Assembly (NCBI RefSeq): GCF_031877795.1
Contig: NC_133971.1
Location: 17,705,171-17,769,170 of the forward strand
DNA: 64,000 nucleotides
Origin: Strix aluco
Taxonomy: Eukaryota; Chordata; Aves; Strigiformes; Strigidae
Reading direction: 5' to 3'
The position numbers and the translations under genes were made by a program. The notes under the pieces were generated by a model. That model saw only the letters and a list, made by a program, of their open reading frames with translations, was not told the origin of the DNA and did no database searches. Positions 33,701-43,100 of the stretch are shown here, in pieces (the stretch's first letter is position 1; the number at the start of each line of letters is the position of its first letter).

Positions 33701-36176
33701 TAATCCATCAGATCCTGCCTTTCGTTCTGTATCGTTTGTGGTCTTGTGTAAGACTTTGTTACCTGAGCTCCCAAGTCTGGTACTTAAATGTATTTTGTGT
33801 GGTTTTGTTGTTGTGTCGTTTTGTTCTGTTTTTGAGGCAATGAGAACATGCCATGTTCCTAGTTAGTAGTTTGGTTTCCACGCTGACCCTTTCTAGTCTG
33901 AGAGCATCCGTTTTGGTCACGAATAGAGGGAGTCACCACTTTAACACCACAGGCTACAGTCTCTAGTCTTCCTTTTGTGCTAACCAGCCAGATTCATCTG
34001 AGTTCTTGCACAAAGTGCTTTGTTTTTTTGGAGCCCTGAGACTTCAGAACTGTTAATTGAATGAATAGCCTGCCCTGCTGCAGTAGACATAATTTTAAAA
34101 ATCCATGTTGGACTTCTTTTAAAAAGGCTGTTCGTTATCTGTTAATGATAAAGTCAGCAGGGGTATTACCTTGTACTGTGTTTCCACTAAATAAAGGACT
34201 GGTAAATCTTTAAGTTTGCTCTGGTTTCTCTGAAATCTTGATTTTTTTTTTTATTTTTTTTTTTTTTCCCAGGGCTTTCCCATATTGGTATTTTTCCTTC
34301 CAAATTTCTTCCCTGAATTATATTCAGAGTAAATGTCCTTCAAAATACAATGCTTACCAAGCTACAGAGCAGCTTCAGTTGCTCCTCTTCAGTTGCTCTG
34401 CAGACCTTTTCACATGTGGAACTGGGGGGTATTAACAGTATCCACAGGTAGCCAAGTTGCTAGTTAGTCTTGTGTTGTTGTCACTTGTAGCGAGACAGTG
34501 ATGATGATGATGACGACGATGACCGAAGCAGTGATCGGGAAGATGGACCGCTAGAAGAGCAGATAGAGCGCTTGCAGGAAAAAGTAGAGTCAGCCCAGAG
34601 CGAGCAGAAGAATCTCTTCCTTGTTATATTCCAGGTAATTATGGGCAAAGGCTCTTCTCACTTTCAGGTTTTAAAGCTTTTAACGGGATTCATAAGCTTT
34701 CAGCGTCACTTGTATCTCAGGCACCTTCTTGGAATAAGAATATGGGAAGGGGTTGATGGGCTTACTATGTGTTAGAGTCAATCCAGATCATCCCTCTGCA
34801 AAAACTGCTTCTGGAACATCTGTTCAGTTTCAAGTGCTCAGGAACAGAGTTCTGCTAGCATAGTTTCCTTAACAACTGGAAGGTAACTTGATTTTATTTG
34901 CTTACTAAATTCAGTGTTTGCCAAGCAAAATAATTATTGTCACATTGCTGTTCAAAGCTTCTGTCCCCCAGATACTCTTACCTGAGGTTAGGATCCTGCT
35001 TTCATTTGACAAGACTGAATAAGTGGGGTTTTTTCCTCTCTTGCAGCGTTTCATTATGTTGCTAACTGAACACTTAGTGCGCTGTGAGACTGGTGGAATC
35101 GATGTATTTACACCTTGGTACAAGAGCTGTATAGAGAGGCTGCAGCAGATCTTCCTGCAGGTAAGTTTCATTTCTCAGTTTGGAAGGTTGTGGGCAGAGA
35201 CGTGCTGGATAGACGAGTTTTGTGGCTGGAGAACTGAGCACTCCATGAGAGTAGCAGCAGGTGGCAGCAGCACATCATCTCTGAAGGCTAGTGTGGGATT
35301 AGGTCGTAACTCTGGTTCTGGCCACGTCTCTGCCACAGGCTGGTGGAGTGACTGGTCCTTGATTAAGGAGCATACCAAAAAGATACCACAACGTGGTTAT
35401 GAATTTTGCTGAGCTCCTGTTAACTGTGTGTCCTATAGTAAGGGCAAAGTTGTGAGCGAACGAGAACACTTAAATAGATGTCTTTAAAATAAACAGATTA
35501 AAGTTAAAATATAGCAGAATTCCTTTTAATAAGATGTGTAAAGTATCTGTTAAAATAATTTTTGAATTCTTGGCTCTTTATTAAGTCAGGTAACAAGCAA
35601 GGTGGCTGGATGAAAGTGATAGTAACATGAAATATTATACCTGTGCAAGCAGAAGATACGTTGAAAGATGGGAGTAGTATAATTCTCTCCTGGGCTGAAC
35701 TCTTCCCTGGTAGTAGATGTGGCTTCAGAGGGAAGCGAGTATCATGATTCTCTTAGGATATCTGTGCAGTTACATGGTATCCTGCACACAATTCAGGGTC
35801 CAGGAGTGAAGAGCTACAGGGAGCACAGTGCTTCTCAGGACAGGGTTTCAGCACATGCTTTCTTCTTGCAGTCAGTAGTAGCTCTGCATTACTCTTTTCT
35901 TGTCAGTGGCAACTGTGTTGTGGAAATGAGATCTGCCTAATGATTTTGATGAAAATATTTGAGCTGTGATTCTTACACGTCTTGACTTCTCTGCCTGTTT
36001 TTTATATATATAAAGATAAATGGAAACAGTAAAGGTTTGTGTTTTTGTTTTTTATCTGACAGCATCACCAGATAATCCAGCAGTACATGGTGACCCTAGA
36101 AAACCTCCTGTTTACAGCTGAACTGGACCACCACATACTGGCTGTGTTTCAGCAGTTCTGTGCTCTGCAGGCCTGA
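6739..36176 (+). CDS. NCBP1: NCBP1, nuclear cap-binding protein subunit 1 (CBP80), complete
   Basis: Twenty-three exons join into one 2,385-nt frame coding 794 residues (human 790). CBP80 is the large subunit of the nuclear cap-binding complex. It holds CBP20 on the m7G cap and couples capping to splicing, 3' processing, export and quality control. Visible parts: a basic, serine-rich N-terminus with a bipartite nuclear signal (RRRH... PHKRRR, residues 3-19), three MIF4G-like helical domains (about residues 30-240, 310-480 and 490-790) and a long helical hairpin (about 645-705, KIQKELEE ... [14 protein letters not shown]) broken by an Asp run. The C-terminus FQQFCALQA is conserved. All junctions are GT-AG and phases agree throughout. 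Differences from human: one Gly fewer near residue 12 and about five extra residues in the acidic loop. Each exon is listed separately. Confidence 0.98.
6958..7043 (+). CDS. NCBP1: NCBP1 exon 2
   Basis: Residues 12-40: [11 protein letters not shown] ... [11 protein letters not shown]. Second half of the nuclear localisation signal and first MIF4G helix. Acceptor GGAGCAG, donor GTAGGC; intron 1 is only 185 bp. Confidence 0.95.
7799..7899 (+). CDS. NCBP1: NCBP1 exon 3
   Basis: Residues 41-73: [11 protein letters not shown] ... [13 protein letters not shown]. Donor GTACGT; ends two bases into the Val codon completed by exon 4. Confidence 0.95.
9159..9315 (+). CDS. NCBP1: NCBP1 exon 4
   Basis: Residues 74-126: [19 protein letters not shown] ... 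YNEAVHL. Core MIF4G helices. Acceptor TATCAG, donor GTAAGT. Confidence 0.97.
9684..9706. repeat. Poly(A) run
   Basis: Uninterrupted run of more than 20 A in NCBP1 intron 4, followed by GAGAAAAGAAAA. It could be a poly(A) tail scar of an old retrocopy, but no recognisable body precedes it. Confidence 0.9.
11245..11352 (+). CDS. NCBP1: NCBP1 exon 5
   Basis: Residues 127-162: [17 protein letters not shown] ... EEDVPQ. Acceptor TTTTTAG, donor GTAAGC. Confidence 0.97.
11878..11999 (+). CDS. NCBP1: NCBP1 exon 6
   Basis: Residues 163-202: [20 protein letters not shown] ... ESYL. Human has [20 protein letters not shown] here. Donor GTAAGT. Confidence 0.97.
12486..12555 (+). CDS. NCBP1: NCBP1 exon 7
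   Basis: Residues 203-226: [20 protein letters not shown], then PQEE. Acceptor AACAG, donor GTGAGT. Confidence 0.96.
14158..14373 (+). CDS. NCBP1: NCBP1 exon 8
   Basis: Residues 227-298, the longest exon (216 nt): [17 protein letters not shown] ... [11 protein letters not shown]. Essentially identical to human. Donor GTATGT. Confidence 0.97.
15410..15507 (+). CDS. NCBP1: NCBP1 exon 9
   Basis: Residues 299-330: [19 protein letters not shown] ... HWKERKT. Donor GTAGGA, weaker than its neighbours. Confidence 0.96.
16846..16909 (+). CDS. NCBP1: NCBP1 exon 10
   Basis: Residues 331-352: [20 protein letters not shown], then E. Donor GTATGG. Followed by the longest intron of the gene (3.2 kb). Confidence 0.96.
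17285..17552 (+). mobile_element. CR1 LINE 3' fragment, plus orientation
   Basis: Matches the recalled CR1 3' end in order: GGAAATGG..., then GGTGATTAAACACTGGAA, TTGCCCAAAGAAGTTGTGGA, a CATGCTCTGGGTGACCCTGC segment, GTTTATCTCCAG, and the terminal TGATTTTGTGATTCTA that corresponds to the CR1 octamer end. It lies in NCBP1 intron 10 in the sense orientation, is 5'-truncated as is usual, and is quite diverged. Confidence 0.88.
20126..20236 (+). CDS. NCBP1: NCBP1 exon 11
   Basis: Residues 353-389: [19 protein letters not shown] ... GSLPQV. The donor is GTATCCTTTC, a U12-type 5' splice site rather than the usual GTRAGT. Confidence 0.97.
20237..21482 (+). other. NCBP1 intron 11, U12-type (minor spliceosome) intron
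   Basis: The 5' end reads GTATCCTTTC, matching the U12 donor consensus (A/G)TATCCTT at every position. Near the 3' end, ATCCTTAATA (21461-21470) closely matches the U12 branch consensus TTCCTTRAY, with the branch adenosine about 14-15 nt before the AG. No strong polypyrimidine tract follows the branch site. The GT-AG termini do not exclude this class, since many U12 introns have them. Confidence 0.88.
20973..21176 (+). pseudogene. Possible fossil of a helix-turn-helix protein (transposase-like), low confidence
   Basis: A 67-codon open frame inside the U12-type NCBP1 intron. The segment [20 protein letters not shown] (about residues 14-33) has the look of a DNA-binding helix-turn-helix of the kind seen at the N-terminus of Tc1/mariner-type transposases. 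No catalytic domain or terminal inverted repeats were found nearby. It may be chance, and I assign no function. Confidence 0.2.
21483..21547 (+). CDS. NCBP1: NCBP1 exon 12
   Basis: Residues 390-410: [20 protein letters not shown], then D. Lies downstream of the U12-type intron. Donor GTAGGT. Confidence 0.96.
22292..22354 (+). CDS. NCBP1: NCBP1 exon 13
   Basis: Residues 411-431: [20 protein letters not shown], then D. The acceptor is AATAAAG, with the polypyrimidine tract a little upstream (TTTCTTTTTCTTTT). Donor GTAAGT. Confidence 0.96.
23569..23643 (+). CDS. NCBP1: NCBP1 exon 14
   Basis: Residues 432-456: [20 protein letters not shown], then EKCM. Acceptor GAATAG, donor GTAAGT. Confidence 0.96.
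24151..24170. repeat. (GA)n microsatellite
   Basis: About ten GA dinucleotides in NCBP1 intron 14. Confidence 0.9.
24718..24821 (+). CDS. NCBP1: NCBP1 exon 15
   Basis: Residues 457-491: [20 protein letters not shown] ... IYKYGDESN. Donor GTAAGT. Confidence 0.96.
25673..25795 (+). CDS. NCBP1: NCBP1 exon 16
   Basis: Residues 492-532: [20 protein letters not shown] ... PNPNQDDDD. Ends in the first acidic loop. Donor GTAAGA. Confidence 0.96.
26107..26121 (+). promoter_or_regulatory. CTCF-like motif in NCBP1 intron 16
   Basis: AGCAGCAGAGGGCAG resembles the CTCF core (CCANNAGRKGGCRS), differing in the leading C. Prediction by eye only. Confidence 0.35.
27048..27150 (+). CDS. NCBP1: NCBP1 exon 17
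   Basis: Residues 533-566: [20 protein letters not shown] ... FSHSFSALA. Donor GTAAGT. Confidence 0.97.
28487..28580 (+). CDS. NCBP1: NCBP1 exon 18
   Basis: Residues 567-598: [20 protein letters not shown] ... EVWKNHPQ. Donor GTAAGA. Confidence 0.97.
31084..31187 (+). CDS. NCBP1: NCBP1 exon 19
   Basis: Residues 599-632: [20 protein letters not shown] ... [10 protein letters not shown]. Donor GTAACA. Confidence 0.97.
31908..32022 (+). CDS. NCBP1: NCBP1 exon 20
   Basis: Residues 633-671: [20 protein letters not shown], then [19 protein letters not shown], the first strand of the helical hairpin. Donor GTGAGT. Confidence 0.97.
34231..34269. repeat. T-rich low-complexity tract
   Basis: Nearly pure T, interrupted by single A bases, in NCBP1 intron 20, about 220 bp upstream of exon 21 and too far to be its own polypyrimidine tract. 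Confidence 0.85.
34491..34634 (+). CDS. NCBP1: NCBP1 exon 21
   Basis: Residues 672-719. Starts RDS followed by eight consecutive Asp encoded by GAT/GAC, then RSSDREDG and [18 protein letters not shown]. Human has four Asp at this point. Donor GTAATT. Confidence 0.97.
35047..35160 (+). CDS. NCBP1: NCBP1 exon 22
   Basis: Residues 720-757: [20 protein letters not shown] ... [11 protein letters not shown]. Donor GTAAGT. Confidence 0.97.
36063..36176 (+). CDS. NCBP1: NCBP1 exon 23 (terminal coding part)
   Basis: Residues 758-794 and a TGA stop: [20 protein letters not shown] ... QQFCALQA. Acceptor TCTGACAG. Confidence 0.97.
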   Translation, partial: HHQIIQQYMVTLENLLFTAELDHHILAVFQQFCALQA

Positions 36177-38470
36177 GGATTATTCACAGGCAGAGTCTTG
36201 TCTGGAGGACTTAATTGAGTTTAAGTTTTTTTTTTTATGGGAAAACTTGACAGATATGGGGATGGAAGAAATTTTTGACTAAAACTGGCTTTCATTACTC
36301 CTATGTAAAACAGTACAGTACTCTAACCAACAGCAAACTGTGTAAGCATCATAAGCCTTACAAGATGACTGATAGGGGATAGACATGGAGTAATGTATTA
36401 ATTCTTTTTGTTGTCTTTTGATTTGACTCTTGACTTCATGATAGTATTTTTGTTTCTTCCCTGTTGTTTATATAAAAATCACCTCACCCCACCCTACCCA
36501 ACACTCCCCCCAAAAAACCCCAAACAATAGAATTTGTTACCGCTGCCTGGCCCTTAAATCAAAGGAATTGCAGAAATGAGAAACAGTTAATAGTGTTTTG
36601 TGAGTATGAAAGGGAATGCACCTTCTCAGCAGTGTGGTTACGTTCTCTAGTATGGCACAGGAAAAGTGTCTTTGGTCATGTGAAGCACTTGAGTTAAGCT
36701 TTCAGAGTAGTATAGAACATATGGATTTGCTTATTACCAAGCCAGCTAGATATTCACAGTTTGAAAGAACATGGTTGTACTACAGTTGAAATGTGGTTTT
36801 TAGATGTATTGTCTAGTGTCTTATTACAGTAGCTATAAACAGTCAGTAGAGGAACTTCATGGACAACTTCTGAAAAATGCAATCCTTTTTGCAGTATGGC
36901 TGAAGAATCATGAACTGTTCCTGGCAGCAGTCTTCACTGCTAGAGACAGTGAGTGGGAGTGGAAGGAACTTTGATTTCTGTCCTGAAAGCCTTACCTGGG
37001 TGTTGGGACCTCCTGCCCCAGATGCTAGGGGAGAGGGCAGGGCAGCATTCAGCTTGTTCCTTTATTTCAGCCCCTAACTAGTTGGATTGCCAAGCTTCTG
37101 CTGGGCTGGACCTGCAGGCCTGCAGTGATGCCAGAAATCTTTCTGGACGGCTGATGAACCAAGTGCCCTCACCTTATCTGGCTTAGTAACAACTGCTTTG
37201 TGGTGGCTGCATCTGCTACCCTTCCCTTGCTTTAAAATGTGGCAGCACGTGGCTCCCATGTCTTCAGAAAGCATTTTAATGCTAAATTAAGTGATATCTC
37301 ACAGGAAACTTAGACTGGGAAAACACAACCTGAAGATAGAGTAGCCTTAGTTTTGAGTTATGCAAATAACATTACGTACATAAATGCCAAACCAGAGTGG
37401 TCTGTATTACAGTAAGAAGTGATGAATGGCAAAGACACTGCCTTAGGTGCTCAGGTCTGTCAGTGTGCAGTGTATTTCCAAGCCATTTATGGTCTCTTCA
37501 TTTTGCAGATGAATGTTTAAAGAATTTCATACCCAGTGCTATTCAATTTAAGCTTAGAAAGTTATAAGCTTTGAGTAATTTTGTTCCTGTACAAATTATT
37601 TTTTCACATATTATACCTAGTAATGCATTTCATCTGTACGTTGACCAATTGACCTCCTGACCAAGTGAGGAGGGTAAAAAATGAAACTTTCTACTTTGAC
37701 CTAAGTTTGTGTGTGGCCTGTAGCAATCACAGATATATCCTCATAGGCTTAGATCTGTTACTTCTGCTTTCTCTGCTTACCCTTTTGGATTTGGTAGATC
37801 CCTCCATTCTTTCAGGGTATACTGTTAATTGTTGTAAATTTGCTTTATGCAAGGGTTTTGTTGGTCATGCACAGACTTCTGATTCAAATATTTTTGTTAA
37901 TGTTTCTGAGTAATCAAATAGTTGGTGGATTTTTTTAAGAAACATTTAATACTGTAGAGGTTTTAATTGGGGTTTAATAGTTTTTTCACTGGCTCAGATC
38001 AATATCAGAGTTCTGATATTAACTAATGGTGGGGGTCTGACTATAAATGTGACTTCTGCAAAACCGGTAATAAAACTTGCAAACCTGTAACTTCCTCTGA
38101 GCCTTGACAAATAGGGGTGCTGGGGATCCAGTTGCAAATGCCTGAGTGTAATCCTGTGATCTAAAACCAAACAGTAATGTATTCCAAAATCGATTTGACT
38201 TTTCCATGGTGAGCATGGGCTTTGACTACATTTCTTGAGTCTGCTGGACCCTCTTTGTAAGTCCAGTGGCATGCACCTGACTCAACTGATAAACTGTTTG
38301 GATCTGTAGGAAAGAATGAGATGCTTGCATAGTGATACCAGCAGCTAACGGGAGAAACTTGGAACTGCTGAAGCATGAGGTGGTGGATAGTGTTAGAGAT
38401 GCTGTAGAAACATGGTGTGGTTGGAAAAAATGCACAAGTAAAAATAAATGAAGGTGAAGCAGATTGCTAC
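36177..38470 (+). other. NCBP1 3' untranslated region
   Basis: AT-rich sequence after the stop, with no further coding similarity. AATAAA occurs at 38069-38074 and 38443-38448. The second, followed by GT-rich sequence, is the better distal end and gives a 3' UTR of about 2.3 kb. The exact cleavage site cannot be read. Confidence 0.7.
38443..38448 (+). terminator. NCBP1 poly(A) signal (distal)
   Basis: AATAAA in an A-rich context, followed by a GT-containing stretch within 100 bp. An alternative proximal AATAAA lies at 38069-38074. Confidence 0.55.
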
Positions 38471-39894
38471 TGGGAGTTTGTCCTGCCTCTTGGGGGGGCT
38501 ACTGAAGCAAAGCAGTCACGGCAGGGTTGTGTTCAGCGCAGTTGGAGCAGTTCTGTTTCCCCTGCACTGTTGCTGGTACCCTGACTGACACACAAGCCTT
38601 CACCTCCTTGTGCCACAGGCGGATCAGACGTGCTTCCCCAACCTGTGCAGCCAGGTGAGGCAAGCCTGGGTGCTGCTGGGTGCCTGCAGGCTGCTGATGT
38701 GGAAATTCTCCCCTCCCTTGCTACCTCCTGTTCTTGGAGTGGTTTGGAGTGGTGCTGCTGCAGATGAGGCAGGGGTGGGCTGCTGGTGCTGGGGGATGGC
38801 TGCTGCAGCCTGCCCACAGGTAAGAGATGCAGCAGCCAGTGTGCACAACAGAGATCTAGGACCACAGGGGGTCATAGAACCATGATATGGAGGAGTACCT
38901 CTGAAAGCTGGGCCAGGACCTGCCTCCTGCCCCCCAGCCAACCCCACATGCCCTCCTCAGCCTTGCAAGGCCTCGAGCCCCCATGCTTGGTGGAAGGGCA
39001 GGTCCCTGAGGCAGCAGACCACAGGAGGGAGAGTGTGGGAGACATGTTAGTGGAGCCACTGTGTGCGCTCCCCAGACACCTGCTCCTCCTGGCACATTTC
39101 AGTTCTGCTCAGCTACTGTGGCCCAGGCTCCCCTACAAAGCCTCCAGACCCTTCACTGAGATCTGCCATATTTACAGTGGTGAACAAATGCAGAGCTGCT
39201 GCCTGGAGTACATTCCTTCACTTCAGCCATTTCCACAAGCATTCCCCAACAGCTCTAAGAACTAAAGATTTGAAATTTGAACTTGAAAGCAAATCCACCC
39301 TCTACTGAAAGCAAACATCATTCAGGTGCACTTACAGCAATTTCCTCCCCCAAGGACAGCTGTTTACCCTTTTAATTTACAAGTTTCTGACAAAGTTGCA
39401 TTTTAAGAGTCACCTTGGTCTCTAGTCCAAAACTTGGGAAAAAAGCAGTAGAGGATACATTTGTTAGAATGTGTCAGCCTCCCCAGAAGCTCACAGCTTT
39501 CCTCCTGAGACAGAATGCTCCTTTACTAGAGTTGAATCTGCCTCATGACAGTCTCCAACTTCCAGAGGAGGTGCTTTACCAGCTAGTTGCCCTCCACCCA
39601 TGACCAGTAACAGTTACTGGAAACCAGACAACAGTTAGGACAAACTATGGAGCCTTCCTTCTATAATGGAAGCACAGAAGTGGGAAGTGCACCTTAATTT
39701 CATGAGCACATGAAGTAGAATGGTACCAACATCTTTTGGCCTACAAGGTACCAATTTATTGGACTGTTAAAAATGTGTTATATTCTACCCTAAGATCTAG
39801 CTTAAAAGCCAAAGCTTACTGTTCTGTAGAGCTTCTTACAACTGAGGAACATCACCCTTCATACAATCTGGCAACAGCTTGCTCATAATCAGCA
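38471..39894. other. NCBP1-XPA tail-to-tail spacer
   Basis: About 1.4 kb between the two poly(A) signals. The part from about 38,480 to 39,250 is more GC-rich than its surroundings but CpG-poor. No domain or repeat family was recognised in it, and the open frames there (up to 159 codons) show no recognisable protein. Confidence 0.7.
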
Positions 39895-39900
39895 TTTATT
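39895..39900 (-). terminator. XPA poly(A) signal
   Basis: AATAAA on the minus strand, only about 53 nt after the XPA stop codon, implying a very short 3' UTR. Longer forms using more distal signals cannot be excluded. Confidence 0.65.
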
Positions 39901-39952
39901 TGACTTTAATACAAAATACCATTCAAAAGATAAATAAAAAACCCGATCAACA

Positions 39953-40101
39953 CTACATCTTCTCATAAGTTAATTCATGGCCACATACAGTACATGTCTT
40001 TTTATATGTATCTTCATCAATGTTTTCTTCTGGTCCATACTCATGTTCATGGATACTAGCTTTTTTCTTCCACAAGCTACTCCTCACAGCTCGGCGGAGT
40101 T
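39953..40101 (-). CDS. XPA: XPA exon 6 (terminal)
   Basis: Residues 235-283 and TAG stop: [20 protein letters not shown] ... [15 protein letters not shown]. Acceptor TCTCATCAG. Confidence 0.97.
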
Positions 40102-43100
40102 CTGATGAGAAATACAAGAAAATGTCAGTATTTTAATAAATCTTAAGTAATGGTTAATAAAACTCAAGCTAGCCACCCTTCTGAGGACTACAGATGACAA
40201 TCTGCTTGTTGCCTTGCATAAATTTTAGGCAAGAATCTGCTACTGCAAGAACAAGCTTTGACTTGCCTTGCAATCTTCACCTTGTTTGCATATTTTGAAG
40301 GGTAAAAACTACACCGGCATGAGATCTCACAGGAGAAGATTCTCCATCTGGACTGAATACGTGTTGCCCACTGCCATTTTACATGAAGCCATTTGAAGGT
40401 ATCCAAAAGGGACAGGTGGAATGCAGAGAAAAAGTTTTTATAAAACACTTCATTGTTTTACATGATCAAGAAAGAGTACTTTTCATTCAGGTCACAGTAA
40501 GCCTCCCAAATGACTTGGCATTCTCTAAGCTTTATGCCCAATAATGTGAGCTGCCTCTGCAGCAGCCGCAGTGAAGTCAGCAGGTTTTCAAGAGAGCACA
40601 GGCTGGCAGCCGAGCCCAAGATATTATCCGGATGTTGCAAGTGGGTGGCAAGCATACCGAACAGCAAAACGTCATCACATTTGAGCCAAGCCATTCAGGC
40701 TGCAAACTTTGTCATGTTAAGGCCTGTACTTGCACTGAACTCTGGCATCTTGACTACTGTCTGCTGCCAGTCCTTCTGTGTGCCCAACATCAATGCTCAG
40801 GACGGGGGTTATTTGCTCAGTCTCACATTCTGCCTCTTCCAGACAATACCAGTTCAGCCAGCTTGAGCTTTCTGCCTCTGAGTGCCAACCCAAAGTGAAG
40901 CATCGATGCTATGGGCAGCACAGACATCACGCTAAGCCTCAGCTCTTGCGAAGATACAAACGTGGACTTTTTTAAAATTACTAGCATGTCTGTGCTGGAA
41001 GCATTTTTCAGAAGTTATATGCATTGAATGCTCTCCTAAATACTAATTTATCATGAAAAACCAAAGGTAATAAGCAGTAAAAACAGCAGCTGGGAATACT
41101 GTGAACAGTGGGAAAAGGCACTTTCTACCTTCATTTACAGTTACTCCACCTGAAGGCATACATACAACAGAATTATTAACCCACTGCCACAAAAATCCAT
41201 ATTCTCTGCAAGTCAAGAAAAGTAACAGGAACACTCAAAAAAAATGTAAATCCCATAATGAACCATTGTAGTTGATTTCTGTCACTTACATCATGTCCAT
41301 AGGACAACAGGGTAATTCAGGTTGGAAGGGACCTCAGATCTCCAGTCCAGCCCTCTGCCCAAAATAGTCAGCTATGAGGTCAGACTGGATTGCTCAGGGC
41401 TTACCCACGCAGCTCCTGAAAACCTCCATTTTGCCACACTGAAGATTTTCTAAATACTTCACTCAGATGCAGAAACAAATTCAAACAGAGCTGTACTTTA
41501 CTTCAGGTACTGCAGTATGTAAGTTTAACCCTTTACCTTTAACTTTCTTATCAAACTTCTTCTGTTTCATCTTCTCTCTGCTGTTACGGCGGAGTTCCTT
41601 TGCTTCTTGCAATGATTCTTCACTACCCCAAACTTCAAGAGAACGCTTGACTACCTACAGGATGGACATAAATGTGTTTCTTTTTCCCACTGAAACAGCA
41701 GAAGTAAACTAACTCACAAATTTAATTTTTTTTCCTACACATACAAAAGACAACCCGGTCTTGCCTCTGCCTCCCATCTACCTCTTTGTGCTCTTGACCT
41801 GCAAACATGGCATTCCTTCTACAGGAGGTAACACTGGTTTTTAGTATCAGCAACACCGATTTTTACTACTGGCTAGATGTAACTTACTCAGGAAAGCCAA
41901 ACCCAGCTCTATTTTTGTGTATATTCCACTTAAGCAGCAGCATTCCTTTAACAGTAGCAAACAAGAAATGTCAAGAGCCCTGGAAAACCTACTTGCCTCT
42001 CCTGCTGCCTCTGAGGGCAGAGCTGCAAAAAAGGCCACACACGGCCACACACACAGCAGCACCCCACACATTTTAGCACAGCCCTGAAAGACCATGTGCT
42101 TCATGACCTGTAATTGTGCAAACCACTAAGGTTGTGGTCCATGAACATCTTTAAAATGCTCTCAAACACAGCCATTTGAATTTGGACCATGGCTCTTTAT
42201 TTTAACTATACAGAAAATTTACAACACCTATGCATAATATACTTAGCTTTGACAAATTAATTCAGAAATCAAAACCAAAGTGACACCATTTTGGCTACCA
42301 AAGTTGTACAAAGGTAGAAAGAGATCTGAAATATGCAAAGTTTTCTATACCTGTGGTTTTAAATAAAGTTTCATGTCACCCCATCGTGAATTATGACGGT
42401 TTTTCTTCGCAATGAATCTGAGCACTGGTTCCCTCTTGTCTAAGTCACAGTCTTTAAGAAGAAACTCTTCTTTCGCTTCTGTCTTTGTTATAAGCTTATG
42501 TTTATCTTCGGTATCTCTGGAAGATGTAAAATAATTATGAGAAACCTACACCTGGAAACCACATTATTAACATCTAAGTCCCCATCACATCTAACATTCC
42601 TGAAATACAGGCAGCCCTCATCTCCTCAGTTTTTATGCATGCAAATAACTCTGGATTCCAACAATGTAGCTAAACTCCAGGATAGGTTTACTGAAATTAA
42701 GTTTAAAAACTCTCCCATTTGAACAAACACATGCTGAGAAGCCTGCTTTTCTAGAAAGGCTTTTCTTCTATTTTATTCCAAGAGGGAGTAACTGAAACTT
42801 GAAAGGAGTATGAATAATTTTAGGTATTCACCTAACCCAGACGCAATTCAAGAGGACAACAGTACAAGCCTGACACATGGTCAAGAGAGAAAGAATGTGT
42901 AACGTGAGACAGGTCAGATCACCTGAGAATATACACACTCCATATGCTTCTAGATCCCAGAAACAGATTAGCAACACAGAGCACTTATTTCTAAATGCAA
43001 GACAGTAGGCAGAGGAACCGTAAAATACCTTTAAAGACTGTATCTTTTACCAGACAGATGAAAAAAATGTGTAACCACAGCAGCATTTATGAGTTAATGA

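Larger units (their letters stand above)
7044..36062 (+). other. NCBP1 introns 2-22, general content
   Basis: Introns range from 412 bp (21) to 3,216 bp (10). Apart from features listed separately (CR1 tail, U12 intron, A/T-runs, a CTCF-like motif), I recognise no nested gene, RNA gene or intact mobile element. The open frames inside introns are short and have no recognisable domain, with one possible exception at 20973-21176. Confidence 0.7.

Noticed and set aside
38870-38900. CATAGAACCATGATATGG as a CR1 start in reverse
   Set aside because: Only a short resemblance to the CR1 end; the following sequence does not continue the match.
38610-39265. Several open frames up to 159 codons in the NCBP1-XPA spacer
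   Set aside because: Overlapping frames on both strands in GC-richer DNA with no recognisable domain, splice context or family resemblance.
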